NCBI GenBank assembly: GCA_014860445.1
Contig: JACZJT010000008.1
Coordinates: 1 to 64,000 of the forward strand
Source of the DNA: Burkholderiales bacterium
GTDB lineage: Bacteria; Pseudomonadota; Gammaproteobacteria; Burkholderiales; SG8-39
DNA: 64,000 bases
Reading direction: 5' to 3'
Numbering within the stretch: position 1 is the first letter of the stretch; each line of letters starts with the position of its first letter. Shown here piece by piece: positions 30,864 through 39,556 of the stretch. The notes under the pieces are model-generated. The model was not told where the DNA came from. It was given only the letters and a program-made list of their open reading frames with translations, and searched no databases. The translations under genes and the position numbers were made by a program.

Positions 30864-30892
30864 CTTAACTTGCGCTGCGCGCAAGTTAGCCT
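30864..30892. repeat. Palindromic repeat element, copy 1
   Basis: The core is CTTAACTTGCGC, loop TGC, GCGCAAGTTAGCCT, with a perfect 10-pair stem (TAACTTGCGC). The same core with loop CAG occurs at 39466-39494. A second small GC hairpin precedes each core (GGGCC-TGC-GGCCC here). Outer bases 30834-30839 (ATGTAG) recur inverted at 30897-30902 (CTACAT), giving a larger imperfect palindrome. Confidence 0.75.
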
Positions 30893-30913
30893 ACGCCGCT
30901 ACATAAAGGCCGA

Positions 30914-31720
30914 TTATCCAAACCGGCCAGTAATGTAGTCCTCGGTTTCTTTTCTGCCGGGATTGATGAAAATCTTGTCGGTAATGTCGAACTCGATCAG
31001 CTCACCCAGGTACATGTACGCGGTATAGTCGGAGACGCGCGCCGCCTGCTGCATGTTGTGGGTGGCGATGGTGATGGTGTAGTCGGCTTTGAGCTCGTTC
31101 ACCAGCTCCTCTATCTTCGCGGTGGAAATCGGATCCAGAGCCGAGGTCGGCTCATCCAGCAGCAGCACTTCGGGCTTGACCGCCACCGCGCGCGCGATGC
31201 ACAGGCGCTGCTGCTGACCGCCCGACAGGCTGAGTCCGCTTTGACGCAGTTTGTCCTTGGTTTCATCCCAAAGCGCGGCTTTGCGCAAAGCCCATTCGAC
31301 GCGCTCGTCCATTTCGCCGCTGCTGAGCCTTTCGTACAGCTTGACGCCAAAGGCGATGTTTTCGTAGATCGACATCGGGAACGGCGTCGGTTTCTGGAAT
31401 ACCATGCCCACCCTCGCGCGCAAGGCGATGACGTCCTGCTTTGCATCGAGGATATCGTTGCCGTTCATCATGATCTTGCCGGTCGCATAATGACCCGGAT
31501 ACAGGTCGTACATGCGGTTGAATACGCGCAACAGTGTCGATTTTCCGCAGCCTGAAGGGCCGATGAACGCGGTGATGCGTTTTTCGGCGATATCCAGATT
31601 GATGTTCTTCAGGGCATGGTAGGTCCCGTAGAAGAAATTCAGGTCGCGAGCCGTGATCTTGCTTGCGGCGGTCGGCGCGTGGCTGCTGCTGCCCTGGGGT
31701 GTGTTGGTGCTGGTGTCCAT
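30914..31720 (-). CDS. pstB: Phosphate ABC transporter ATP-binding protein PstB
   Basis: PstB powers high-affinity phosphate import. The 268-residue ATPase has Walker [10 protein letters not shown], the ABC signature [14 protein letters not shown], Walker [12 protein letters not shown] and the switch His in [13 protein letters not shown]. It ends with the usual YITGRFG. ATG 31720 gives the normal start ([10 protein letters not shown]); the much longer upstream frame overlaps pstA and is not coding. It is the last gene of pstSCAB. No phoU, phoB or phoR follows; glmM lies beyond in the opposite direction. Confidence 0.96.
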   Translation of the reverse strand: MDTSTNTPQGSSSHAPTAASKITARDLNFFYGTYHALKNINLDIAEKRITAFIGPSGCGKSTLLRVFNRMYDLYPGHYATGKIMMNGNDILDAKQDVIALRARVGMVFQKPTPFPMSIYENIAFGVKLYERLSSGEMDERVEWALRKAALWDETKDKLRQSGLSLSGGQQQRLCIARAVAVKPEVLLLDEPTSALDPISTAKIEELVNELKADYTITIATHNMQQAARVSDYTAYMYLGELIEFDITDKIFINPGRKETEDYITGRFG

Positions 31721-31746
31721 GGGTTCGCTTTGGAGTGTCCGATTGA

Positions 31747-32598
31747 TCAGGCTAGCGTCGATTTCTGCGGAAACAGCACGCGCGCAAGGATATTCAGCGT
31801 CAATACGCTCATGGTGATCAGCAGTGCGCCGCCCCAGGCCAGGGTCTGCCAGTCGCGGTAGGGACTCATCGCGAACTGGAAAATGACCACAGGCAGGTTG
31901 GCCATGGGGGCGTCCATGTTGACCGACCAGAACTGGTTGTTGAGGGCCGTAAACAGCAAGGGTGCGGTCTCTCCGCTGATGCGCGCGATCGCCAGCATGA
32001 TTCCGGTGATGATGCCTGCGCGCGCGCCGCGCAGGGTCACCGACGAGATGACGATCCACTGCGGTGCGCCCAGTGCGGCCGCGGCCTCGCGCATGGTGTC
32101 CGGCACCATACGCAGCATGTTCTCCGTGGTTTTCAGCACCACGGGTATGACGATCAGCGACAAGGCGAAAGCACCCGCCCAGCCGGAGAAATGCTGGACG
32201 TTGGCGACGTAGACCGCGTACACGAACAGGCCGATGACAATGGACGGCGCGCTCAACAGGATGTCATTGATAAAACGCGTTGTCGGCCCGAGCCAGCCGC
32301 GCCGGCCGTACTCGGCGACATAGGTGCCGGCGAGGATTCCGATCGGCGTGCCGATCAGGGTTGCCAGGAGCGACATCAGCAGGCTGCCGAAAATCGCGTT
32401 GGAAAGCCCGCCCTCGCTCCCCGGCGGCGGGGTGCTCAGGGTAAACAGGCTTGGTCCGATAGCCTGCAGCCCGTTGGCCAGCAAGGTCCACAGGATCCAC
32501 ACCAGCCAGAACAGGCCGAACAGCACCGCCAGCAGGGATATTCCCAGGCAGATTACGTTGACGATGCGCCGGCGGCGGTAGAGTGCGGACTTTTCCAT
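31747..32598 (-). CDS. pstA: Phosphate ABC transporter permease PstA
   Basis: This 283-residue inner-membrane permease has six hydrophobic helices. It carries the permease coupling motif [22 protein letters not shown], which contacts PstB, and the PstA-typical [14 protein letters not shown]. It forms the PstC-PstA channel. It lies seven bases after pstC and 26 bases before pstB on the same strand, within one operon. Confidence 0.95.
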   Translation of the reverse strand: MEKSALYRRRRIVNVICLGISLLAVLFGLFWLVWILWTLLANGLQAIGPSLFTLSTPPPGSEGGLSNAIFGSLLMSLLATLIGTPIGILAGTYVAEYGRRGWLGPTTRFINDILLSAPSIVIGLFVYAVYVANVQHFSGWAGAFALSLIVIPVVLKTTENMLRMVPDTMREAAAALGAPQWIVISSVTLRGARAGIITGIMLAIARISGETAPLLFTALNNQFWSVNMDAPMANLPVVIFQFAMSPYRDWQTLAWGGALLITMSVLTLNILARVLFPQKSTLA

Positions 32599-32605
32599 GA
32601 ACGAG

Positions 32606-33625
32606 TCAGGTCAGCGTTCCCTCGCGCTTGGCGAGTTGGTAAAGCAAAATCTTCGACAGGGCCAGCACGATGAAGGTGATCAGGAACAGGATCAGGCCGA
32701 GTTCGACCAGAGCAGAGGTGTACAAGACGCCGTCCGCCTCCGTAAATTCGTTGGCGAGGGCCGAGGCGATGCTGTTGCCCGGAGAAAACAGCGAGGTTCC
32801 GACACGGTGCGCATTGCCGATGACAAAGGTCACTGCCATGGTTTCTCCCAATGCGCGTCCCAGTCCCAGAAGGATGCCGCCGACCACGCCGATCTTGGTG
32901 TAAGGCAGCACCACGTTCCAGACCACTTCCCAGGTGGTTGCGCCGACTGCGTAGGCGGATTCCTTCAGCATCGGCGGGACCACTTCGAATACGTCGCGCA
33001 TGACCGACGCAATAAAGGGTATGACCATGATGGCGAGAATGATCCCCGCGGAGAGTATGCCTATACCCTGCGGCGCCCCTTTGAACAGCGGCCCGATGAG
33101 CCAGATCGGTCCGAGGTGATCGATCATCCAGGGCTGGATGTGCTCGGCGAATATCGGCGCGAAGATGAACAGGCCCCACATCCCGTAAATGATGCTCGGG
33201 ATCGCGGCGAGCAGTTCGATCGCGGTTCCGATCGGGCGGCGCAGCCAGAGCGGCGAGAGTTCGGTGAGAAAGGTTGCGATGCCGAAGCTCACGGGAATGC
33301 CGATCAGCAGGGCGATGAAGGAGGTGGTCAGCGTTCCGAATACCGGCACCAGTCCGCCGAATTTCTTGGTCACCGGATTCCATTCCGTACTGATGAGGAA
33401 TTCCGGACCGAAGGCCTTGATCGCAGGCCAGCTGCCGACGATCAGTGTGACCAGTATCCCGCTCAGCAATACCAGCACCAGCGAGGCGAACAGGCGGGTC
33501 GTGTTGCGAAACGCCAGATCGTACCAGCGCTGTCGTTTGAGACGGGATTCCGGGATGCTGTGCGACATGCCTGGTTGGAAAGAGGCTCCTTGCGGAGCCA
33601 CTGGCGTATGGTGAACGGCGCCCAT
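32606..33625 (-). CDS. pstC: Phosphate ABC transporter permease PstC
   Basis: A 339-residue permease with six membrane helices, partner of PstA. Motifs include [29 protein letters not shown] and the coupling loop [21 protein letters not shown], then [17 protein letters not shown] prefer ATG 33625 because GAGGA lies at good spacing before it; ATG 33568 (MSHSIPES) is possible but has no ribosome site at the right distance. pstS lies 61 bases upstream. Confidence 0.95.
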   Translation of the reverse strand: MGAVHHTPVAPQGASFQPGMSHSIPESRLKRQRWYDLAFRNTTRLFASLVLVLLSGILVTLIVGSWPAIKAFGPEFLISTEWNPVTKKFGGLVPVFGTLTTSFIALLIGIPVSFGIATFLTELSPLWLRRPIGTAIELLAAIPSIIYGMWGLFIFAPIFAEHIQPWMIDHLGPIWLIGPLFKGAPQGIGILSAGIILAIMVIPFIASVMRDVFEVVPPMLKESAYAVGATTWEVVWNVVLPYTKIGVVGGILLGLGRALGETMAVTFVIGNAHRVGTSLFSPGNSIASALANEFTEADGVLYTSALVELGLILFLITFIVLALSKILLYQLAKREGTLT

Positions 33626-33686
33626 TCTAGCTTCCTCGGATGGCGCTTGTCACAGACATTGCCGGTTTCATCGGGAGGGCGTGTGT

Positions 33687-34736
33687 CTACCAGATCGGCT
33701 TGCCGCTCGTGTCCTTGAGCTTGTCCTTCCATTCGGTGCGGATCAGTGCCACGACTGCATCGGGCATAGGCACGTAGTTCAGATCCACCGCCATCTTGTT
33801 TCCTTCTTTGTAGGCCCAGTCGAAAAACTTGAGCACTTCCTTGGCGTTCGCGACATTGGCCTGGCTCTTGTGCATCAGAATGAAAGTTGCGCCGGTGATG
33901 GGCCAGCTGTCCTTGCCCGGTTCGTTGGTGAGGATTTCGTAGAATCCCGGCGCGTTCTTCCAGTCGGCGCCTGCTGCCGCTGCCTGGAAGCTCTTGTCGT
34001 CCGGCGCGACGAAATGGCCATCGCGGTTTTTCAGCAGGGCGTAGGCCATCTTGTTCTGCTTGGCGTAGGCGTATTCGACATAGCCGATCGCGCCGCCCAG
34101 GCGTTGCACGAAAGAAGCGACGCCTTCATTACCCTTGCCGCCGGTGCCGGTTGCTGCAGGCCAGGACACGGACTTTTCGTTGCCCACTTTGTCCTTCCAC
34201 TCCTTGCTGACTTTGGACAGGTAGTTCGTGAAAATGAACGTGGTGCCGGAGCCGTCCGAACGGTTGACCACCGTGATTGCAACATCGGGAAGTTTCATGT
34301 CGGGGTTGAGCTTCGAGATCGCAGGGTCGTTCCATTTCTTGATCTTGCCGAGATAGATGTCGGCCAGCACTTCGCCTGTGAGTTTCATGGCGCCCGGCTT
34401 GACACCTTGGACGTTGACTACCGGCACCACGCCACCCATCACCGCGGGGAATTGCACCAGACCGGCTTTATCGAGGTCTGCCAGTGTCAACGGCGCATCG
34501 GAAGCACCGAAATCGACGGTCTTGGCTTTGATCTGCTTGATGCCGCCACCCGAGCCGATCGACTGGTAGTTCACGGCAGCACCCGTCTTGGCTTTGTAGG
34601 CCTCGGCCCATTTGGCGTAGACGGGGTAGGGAAAGGTGGCTCCCGCGCCGGTGATGTTCGCGGCCGCGGCGCCGGATGTTGCGCAGACGCCCAGTGCAAG
34701 CAGCGCCGGGGTAATAATGCGATGAATTCGCTTCAT
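33687..34736 (-). CDS. pstS: Periplasmic phosphate-binding protein PstS
   Basis: PstS captures phosphate in the periplasm and delivers it to PstCA. The 349-residue precursor has a Sec signal peptide (MKRIHRIITPALLALG, cleavage near AAA-A about residue 26). The mature protein shows phosphate-contact motifs ITGAGATFPYPVYAKW, SIGSGGGIKQI, DFGASDAPL and NRSDGSGTTFIFTNYL. It is the first gene of the pst operon, and a candidate Pho box lies upstream. Confidence 0.96.
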   Translation of the reverse strand: MKRIHRIITPALLALGVCATSGAAAANITGAGATFPYPVYAKWAEAYKAKTGAAVNYQSIGSGGGIKQIKAKTVDFGASDAPLTLADLDKAGLVQFPAVMGGVVPVVNVQGVKPGAMKLTGEVLADIYLGKIKKWNDPAISKLNPDMKLPDVAITVVNRSDGSGTTFIFTNYLSKVSKEWKDKVGNEKSVSWPAATGTGGKGNEGVASFVQRLGGAIGYVEYAYAKQNKMAYALLKNRDGHFVAPDDKSFQAAAAGADWKNAPGFYEILTNEPGKDSWPITGATFILMHKSQANVANAKEVLKFFDWAYKEGNKMAVDLNYVPMPDAVVALIRTEWKDKLKDTSGKPIW

Positions 34737-34795
34737 GACAAAGTCTCCATTAGGGATGTTCGCGTTGTTACCCTAAGTCCGGGCACCAGGCACGC

Positions 34796-34830
34796 ATGCT
34801 AGGGGGGCTTTGTTACACGAATATTACGCG
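34796..34830 (-). promoter_or_regulatory. Candidate Pho box and -10 element of pstSCAB
   Basis: On the minus strand GTAAT (34823-34827) and GTAAC (34812-34816) are exactly 11 bases apart, like the GTCAT half-sites of PhoB boxes. TAGCAT (34796-34801), a -10-like hexamer, begins 10 bases after the second half-site, the usual PhoB geometry. The match is partial, about 11 of 18 positions. Transcription would start roughly 50 bases before pstS. Confidence 0.45.
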
Positions 34831-34904
34831 TTCATATTCAAAGGCTACGCCGCGGACCGTGGTCGGAATCGGATGGACAAGGGCTGGGCAGTCGTCCAGG
34901 CAGT

Positions 34905-35738
34905 TCAACTGCGCATAGCGAAAACGCCGAGCGCGACCGCGCAGGCGGCGATCAGGCGTTGCCGTCCGAAACGCTCTTTGAGTACCAGGCTGCCGAGTAC
35001 TGCTGCAAAAATGACCGAGGTCTCGCGCAGTGCGGCAACCGCGGCGATCGGCGCCAGTGTCATGGCCCAGAGCACGATGCCATAAGCGCTGAGCAGGCAA
35101 AACCCGCCGCCAAGTCCGCGCCGCCAGTGTCTCGCGAAGTACACGAGCATTGCGCGTCCGCGCGATGCGGCCACGAGTGCGACGAAGAACAGGGCTTGCA
35201 GCGAGAACAGCGCCGCCGCGTAGCCCGCAGGCGTCCCCGAGAGGCGCGCGCCGGTCCCGTCCACGAGCGTGTAGCTTGCAATGATTGCCGCGTTCGAGAG
35301 CGCCCACAAGGTGGCGCTGCGGTGCGCCCGGCTTCGCTGCGACCAGCCCAGGCTGAGGATGCCTGCGCTGATCAGAACAATGCCCAGCCACATGCTCGCG
35401 GCGGGTCGCTCGTTCAGCAGCGCGACGCCGAAAAGCGCGACGAGCAGCGGCGCCGTGCCGCGCATGAGGGGGTAGGCATGGCTCAGATCTCCGAAGCGAT
35501 AGGCGGCCGCCAGTGTGGAAAAATAGGCGACATGAATTGCGGCGGAAGCGCCAAGGTAGGGCCAGCTCGGGCGAGCGGGCAATCCGGCAATACCGATTAG
35601 TGGCAGTGCCAGAATGCCTGCAGCGGCCGCCACCAGCGCGGTGTCCAGAAGTACGTCTCGACTCGATTTGACGATCGCGTTCCAGCCCGCGTGCAGCAGG
35701 GCCGAAGCCAGCACCAGTGCCGTCACTATCGGCGACAT
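34905..35738 (-). CDS. EamA/DMT-family transporter
   Basis: A 277-residue protein with about ten membrane helices in two EamA-type halves. The opening SALLHAGWNAIVKSSRD and the motifs FGDLSHAYPLMRGTAPLLVAL and VAALRETSVIFAAVLGSLVLKERFG are typical of drug/metabolite transporter superfamily members, with the conserved Glu/Arg region at the end of each half. The substrate cannot be told from sequence. It lies upstream of pstS on the same strand with 168 bases between, so it is likely a separate unit. 35739-35924 holds a small hairpin (GCGGACC...GGTCCGC, 35768-35787) and nothing else I can name. Confidence 0.85.
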   Translation of the reverse strand: MSPIVTALVLASALLHAGWNAIVKSSRDVLLDTALVAAAAGILALPLIGIAGLPARPSWPYLGASAAIHVAYFSTLAAAYRFGDLSHAYPLMRGTAPLLVALFGVALLNERPAASMWLGIVLISAGILSLGWSQRSRAHRSATLWALSNAAIIASYTLVDGTGARLSGTPAGYAAALFSLQALFFVALVAASRGRAMLVYFARHWRRGLGGGFCLLSAYGIVLWAMTLAPIAAVAALRETSVIFAAVLGSLVLKERFGRQRLIAACAVALGVFAMRS

Positions 35739-35924
35739 ATGAGTTTCTTTTGCGTCCTATATTCGGCGCGGACCCGCATCGGTCCGCCGCAATTCAGCCA
35801 TCCTATTGAACGATCGCGAAGCCAGGCGCAGAATACACTTTCGTGTAGCGGCATTGCGCAATTGAATTCCACGCCTTGGGCGCTGCGATCATTAAATGGT
35901 GCGGATGAGCCACGGAGCGTATCT

Positions 35925-36158
35925 ATGACTACGGATGAAAACAAGACGAAAGTGACCATTCTCACCGGGACTTACCGCGTCAAGGGCTATATTGATCTGC
36001 TCCCGGGTGCGCGTGTGACCGATTACCTCACGGAATCCAAAGACTTCATCGCGGTAACGGAGGCGGAAGTGTGGGAACTCGGCAATCGTCATGTACTCAA
36101 CGCGCCGTTCATCAATGTGAGTCTGGAGCACATCCAGATCGTCACCCCGGATCAATGA
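35925..36158 (+). CDS. Small conserved-type protein of unknown function (DUF6812-like)
   Basis: A 77-residue protein starting MTTDENKTKVTILTGTYRVKG after GGAG nine bases upstream. It is predicted to be mostly beta strand. The pattern LPGARVTDYLTESKDFIAVTEAEVWE resembles a small bacterial domain in which a Gly-x-Arg-x-x-Asp loop is conserved, which I recall as DUF6812; I cannot verify the assignment. No signal peptide or membrane segment is seen. It stands alone between the DMT transporter (divergent) and tpiA. Confidence 0.6.
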   Translation: MTTDENKTKVTILTGTYRVKGYIDLLPGARVTDYLTESKDFIAVTEAEVWELGNRHVLNAPFINVSLEHIQIVTPDQ

Positions 36159-36290
36159 AACGGCGGCGCGCGGTTCCATAGAAATTTCCACCGGGCCGGG
36201 CCGCCGCCGCGCCGTCCGCCGCCAGCGGGCTCCAGCCTGTCGTCAGGCTTGATTCCTGCCTGATCGAGCCGCGCAAATGCCCGCATTTAA

Positions 36291-36320
36291 TTGACCGGCT
36301 TTGCCTAAACGCTGTAAAAT
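36291..36320 (+). promoter_or_regulatory. Probable sigma-70 promoter of tpiA
   Basis: TTGACC (36291-36296) and TAAAAT (36315-36320) are 18 bases apart, a near-consensus pair. Transcription would start near 36327, about 40 bases before the preferred tpiA ATG. Confidence 0.6.
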
Positions 36321-36365
36321 TCACCGGTTCTAATGCGTGGTAGCAACTACTTGGAAATCAAGGCG

Positions 36366-37124
36366 ATGCGCAGCCGTTTGGTCGCGGGTAACTGGAAGAT
36401 GCACGGCAGCCTGGCGGCGAATCGGCGCTTGCTCGATGGGCTCAAGCTGGGCCTGCAGGCGACGGACGGTGTGCAGTACTCGGTGTGCGTGCCGTATCCG
36501 TACCTGGCGCAGGTCGAAGCCGAATTGAAGGGCAGCGATATCGCCTGGGGCGCGCAAAGCGTCAGCGAATGGCCTCAGGGTGCTTACACGGGTGAGGTGT
36601 CCGGCGCCATGCTGCGCGATTTCGGTTGCCGCCATGTTCTGGTCGGGCATTCCGAGCGCAGGGCGCTGTATGGCGAGACCGACAAGCAGGTGGCGGCCAA
36701 GTTTCAGGCGGCGCAGGGTGCGGGGCTGATTCCCATACTGTGCGTGGGTGAAAGCCTGCAGGAGCGTGAAAGCGCGGTAACCGAAATTGTAGTGGGACGA
36801 CAACTCGCGGCCGTGCTCGACTCGAGTGGTGTCGGTTCACTCGCGAATGCAGTGATCGCCTATGAGCCGGTATGGGCTATTGGAACCGGAAGGACTGCGA
36901 CGCCACAGCAGGCGCAGGCGGTGCACGCTTTTATACGCGGCGTCGTCGCCAGGCAGGATGCCAAGCTGGCTGCGGGTTTGACTATCGTCTATGGCGGCAG
37001 TGTCAAGGCCGCCAATGCGAAGGAATTATTCGCCATGGCTGATATAGACGGCGGTCTTATCGGTGGCGCCGCGCTGGTTGCGGAGGAATTTATCGCGATT
37101 TGCGCCGCGGCCGCCAAGGCTTGA
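36366..37124 (+). CDS. tpiA: Triosephosphate isomerase
   Basis: TpiA interconverts dihydroxyacetone phosphate and glyceraldehyde-3-phosphate. The 252-residue barrel has the catalytic Lys in AGNWKMHGS, His in VGHSERRALYGE, Glu in AYEPVWAIGTGRTATP and the phosphate-binding YGGSVKAAN. The start is ATG 36366, matching the family; ATG 36333 would add 11 residues and lie almost on the transcription start. secG and tRNA-Leu follow, the conserved order before nuoA. Confidence 0.96.
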   Translation: MRSRLVAGNWKMHGSLAANRRLLDGLKLGLQATDGVQYSVCVPYPYLAQVEAELKGSDIAWGAQSVSEWPQGAYTGEVSGAMLRDFGCRHVLVGHSERRALYGETDKQVAAKFQAAQGAGLIPILCVGESLQERESAVTEIVVGRQLAAVLDSSGVGSLANAVIAYEPVWAIGTGRTATPQQAQAVHAFIRGVVARQDAKLAAGLTIVYGGSVKAANAKELFAMADIDGGLIGGAALVAEEFIAICAAAAKA

Positions 37125-37225
37125 TCGGCGTGGCGTAGAGCAGGGGGGCGAGCCGTCAGATCGGCGCGTCCGTACAGAATGTTTGCCATCCCGCCTCGCG
37201 GCGGGTGGATTTTAGCGAGTAAAGA

Positions 37226-37612
37226 ATGGATATCTGGTTGACTGTAATTTTGACGATACACGTGCTGGTGGCTCTGAGCATCATCTTTCTGGTTTTGCTG
37301 CAGCACGGCAAGGGTGCGGACATGGGGGCGGCATTCGGCAGCGGCTCGTCGGGCAGCCTGTTTGGGGCCACCGGCTCCGCAAATTTTCTGTCCCGCACCA
37401 CGGCGGCGCTGGCGGCGGTATTTTTTCTTACCAGCCTGGGCCTGGCCTACGTGGCGACACACAAGCCCCAGACCGGAGGTAGCGTGATGCAGGGCGTGAC
37501 CGCAGCGCCTGCAGTGGCGCCAAAATCCGCCGAAGAAGTGCCCAAACCGGCCGATGTGCCCAAACCGGCAACTGCGCCGTCGGGTTCAAATGCGGGTGAC
37601 GTACCGAAATAG
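37226..37612 (+). CDS. secG: Preprotein translocase subunit SecG
   Basis: SecG is the small helper subunit of the SecYEG channel. The 128 residues have two membrane helices with the loop LLQHGKGADMGAAFGSG and GSSGSLFGATGSANFLSRTTA between them, the family hallmark. The C-terminus is a proline/lysine-rich tail with repeated VPKPA units, longer than in E. coli, low in complexity and probably cytoplasmic or periplasmic filler. It lies 101 bases after tpiA. Confidence 0.94.
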   Translation: MDIWLTVILTIHVLVALSIIFLVLLQHGKGADMGAAFGSGSSGSLFGATGSANFLSRTTAALAAVFFLTSLGLAYVATHKPQTGGSVMQGVTAAPAVAPKSAEEVPKPADVPKPATAPSGSNAGDVPK

Positions 37613-37651
37613 AGACTGGCTTCCGGACCTGATCTCCGGTCGCGAAAAACC

Positions 37652-37736
37652 GCCGACGTGGTGAAATTGGTAGACACGCTATCTTGAGGGGGTAGTGGCG
37701 AAAGCTGTGCGAGTTCGAGTCTCGCCGTCGGCACCA
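37652..37736 (+). tRNA. tRNA-Leu (anticodon GAG)
   Basis: An 85-base class II tRNA. The acceptor stem GCCGACG pairs with CGTCGGC, followed by A and an encoded CCA. The anticodon loop TTGAGGG gives GAG, closed by CTATC/GGTAG. The D-arm (GGTGAAATTGGTAGACAC) and the long variable arm (TGGCGAAAGCTGT) are of leucine type, and the T-arm is GCGAG-TTCGAGT-CTCGC. Its position between secG and nuoA is conserved. Confidence 0.95.
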
Positions 37737-37888
37737 GTTTGTTTTGATGTGCTTGAAGATCGGGTCACGCAAACGTCGGACCCGCTCGCCGGTTCGAATC
37801 GTGACCGAGGGAAGCGTGGTCAAAAAGAGCGCGTTTGATCTATGTCAACTACGCGTCTTGCTCAATAGTGGACGATGTCGCCTGTTTG

Positions 37889-37894
37889 TATGAT
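37889..37894 (+). promoter_or_regulatory. Possible -10 element of the nuo operon
   Basis: TATGAT lies 56 bases before nuoA in an unusually AT-rich spacer (37737-37949, 213 bases). I see no good -35 at 16-18 bases, so the promoter may need an activator. The rest of the spacer holds no gene. Confidence 0.25.
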
Positions 37895-37949
37895 TGCAAG
37901 ATTAGAACAAACTAAATCCTCATTCTTCGACTCTGGAAATTGACGATTC

Positions 37950-38306
37950 GTGCTTGAAAATTACTTTCCCGTCATGATGTTTATCTTCGTTGGCTTGGCG
38001 GTCGGCGTCGGACCTATCGTCACCGGGGCGATTCTCGGGCCGCACCGGTGGGACAGCGAGAAGCTCTCTCCTTACGAATGCGGATTCGAGGCGTTCGAAG
38101 ATGCGCGCATGAAATTCGACGTGCGCTATTATCTGGTCGCGATTTTGTTCATCCTGTTCGACCTGGAGATCGCGTTCCTGTTCCCGTGGGCGATCGTGCT
38201 CAATGAAATCGGGCTGTTCGGTTTTGTTTCCATGATGATTTTCCTCGGCATCTTGGTGGTCGGTTTCATCTATGAATGGATGAAGGGGGCGCTCGAATGG
38301 GAATAG
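37950..38306 (+). CDS. nuoA: NADH-quinone oxidoreductase subunit A
   Basis: NuoA is a small three-helix membrane subunit near the quinone site of complex I. The 118 residues show [20 protein letters not shown], with the conserved loop Cys, and [12 protein letters not shown]. The start codon is GTG 37950. It opens the 14-gene nuo operon and its end overlaps nuoB by ten bases. Confidence 0.96.
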   Translation: MLENYFPVMMFIFVGLAVGVGPIVTGAILGPHRWDSEKLSPYECGFEAFEDARMKFDVRYYLVAILFILFDLEIAFLFPWAIVLNEIGLFGFVSMMIFLGILVVGFIYEWMKGALEWE

Positions 38307-38773
38307 AAGGGCTGTTGCAGGAAGGCTTTGTCACCACCACTGCGGACAAGTTGATCAACTGGGCGCGAACCGGGTCGGTGTGGCCGATGACCTTCGGCCT
38401 TGCCTGCTGCGCGATCGAATTCATGCATGCCGGTGCGTCGCGTTACGACACTGACCGCTTCGGCATCGTTCCCCGCCCAAGCCCGCGCCAGTCCGACTTG
38501 ATGATCGTCGCCGGTACGCTGTGCAACAAAATGGCGCCGGCCCTGCGCAAGGTCTACGACCAGATGGCAGAGCCGCGCTGGGTGATCTCCATGGGTTCCT
38601 GTGCCAACGGCGGCGGCTACTATCATTATTCCTACTCGGTGGTGCGCGGTTGCGACCGCATCGTGCCGGTGGACATCTATATTCCAGGCTGTCCGCCGAC
38701 GGCGGAAGCCCTGGTTTACGGATTGATCCAGTTGCAGAATAAGATCAAACGTACAAATACCATCGCCCGCTAA
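38297..38773 (+). CDS. nuoB: NADH-quinone oxidoreductase subunit B
   Basis: NuoB binds the last [4Fe-4S] cluster, N2, which donates to quinone. The 158-residue protein has the tandem Cys in [11 protein letters not shown], then [15 protein letters not shown] and the [10 protein letters not shown] Cys. The start is ATG 38297 ([10 protein letters not shown]), inside the end of nuoA, suggesting coupled translation. An extension upstream from 38276 is not expected. Confidence 0.96.
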   Translation: MGIEGLLQEGFVTTTADKLINWARTGSVWPMTFGLACCAIEFMHAGASRYDTDRFGIVPRPSPRQSDLMIVAGTLCNKMAPALRKVYDQMAEPRWVISMGSCANGGGYYHYSYSVVRGCDRIVPVDIYIPGCPPTAEALVYGLIQLQNKIKRTNTIAR

Positions 38774-38799
38774 CGCTCGCAAACAAGATCAATCGCTAA

Positions 38800-39405
38800 A
38801 TGGCCGGTAAGTTAGAACAACTCAAGAACAATCTGGAAGCCGCGCTCGGCAACCGCATTGTCAGTCTCACTCAGGCGCTGGGTGAAATTACCGTGGTCGT
38901 GAATGCGGATGACTACGTGATAGCGGCACGGACGCTACGCGACGATCCGCGTCTGGCTTTTTCGCAGCTGATGGACCTATGTGGTGTCGACTATTCGACC
39001 TACGGCGAAGGCGCCTGGCGGGGGAAGCGCTTCGCGGCGACCTCGCAGCTGCTCTCGATGGAGCACAACTGGCGCGTGCGCCTGCGCGTATTTGCTGAGG
39101 ACGACGAATTTCCGCTGGTGGAGACGCTGACCACGATCTGGGCCAATGTCAATTGGTATGAGCGCGAAGCCTTCGATCTGTTCGGCATCATGTTCGCTGG
39201 CCATCCCGACCTGCGCCGGATACTGACCGACTATGGTTTCATCGGCCACCCCTTCCGCAAGGATTTTCCAATCTCCGGACAGGTGGAAATGCGCTACGAC
39301 CCGCAGCAGAAACGCATCGTCTACCAGCCGGTGACCATCGAGCCCCGCGAAATCACGCCGCGCGTGATTCGCGAAGACCAGTACGGCGATCTCGGCAGGC
39401 ACTGA
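38800..39405 (+). CDS. nuoC: NADH-quinone oxidoreductase subunit C
   Basis: NuoC is a 201-residue peripheral-arm subunit (30 kDa family) without cofactor. It has the signature [21 protein letters not shown] followed by [17 protein letters not shown]. It is separate from nuoD, unlike the E. coli nuoCD fusion. The nuoD gene should follow directly; instead a duplicated nuoD start begins one base after this stop. Confidence 0.96.
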   Translation: MAGKLEQLKNNLEAALGNRIVSLTQALGEITVVVNADDYVIAARTLRDDPRLAFSQLMDLCGVDYSTYGEGAWRGKRFAATSQLLSMEHNWRVRLRVFAEDDEFPLVETLTTIWANVNWYEREAFDLFGIMFAGHPDLRRILTDYGFIGHPFRKDFPISGQVEMRYDPQQKRIVYQPVTIEPREITPRVIREDQYGDLGRH

Positions 39406-39406
39406 C

Positions 39407-39553
39407 ATGGCCGAGATCCGCAATTACACGATGAATTTTAGTTTCGGCCACCCGGCGCAGCCGGGCTTAACTTGCGCCAGGCGCAAGTTAGCCTGCACTG
39501 AAATTCATCTGCACCAACCGCGCGCAGGTAGCGCGGCTTCGAGGCGGGCGTAG
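39407..39553 (+). pseudogene. Duplicated nuoD 5' end, 48-codon minicistron
   Basis: The first 33 bases ([11 protein letters not shown]) are identical to the start of nuoD 150 bases downstream, then the match fades (SFGHPAQPG against GPQHPAAHG). The frame runs 48 codons through the palindromic repeat and stops at TAG 39551-39553, three bases before the real nuoD ATG. It sits where nuoD would normally begin after nuoC and holds the better ribosome site, so it may be translated and feed nuoD by re-initiation. Confidence 0.65.
39466..39494. repeat. Palindromic repeat element, copy 2
   Basis: The core is CTTAACTTGCGC, loop CAG, GCGCAAGTTAGCCT, matching copy 1 at 30864-30892 apart from the loop. 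A hairpin CCCGGC-GCA-GCCGGG (39451-39465) precedes it. Outer arms GATGAATTTTAGT (39430-39442) and ACTGAAATTCATC (39497-39509) are inverted copies with one mismatch, and the left arm is nuoD sequence. Confidence 0.78.
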
Positions 39554-39556
39554 AGC

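Noticed and set aside
37786-37805. GGTTCGAATC after tRNA-Leu, resembling the T-arm of a second tRNA
   Set aside because: The flanking bases do not form a T-stem and no acceptor, D or anticodon arm can be drawn around it.
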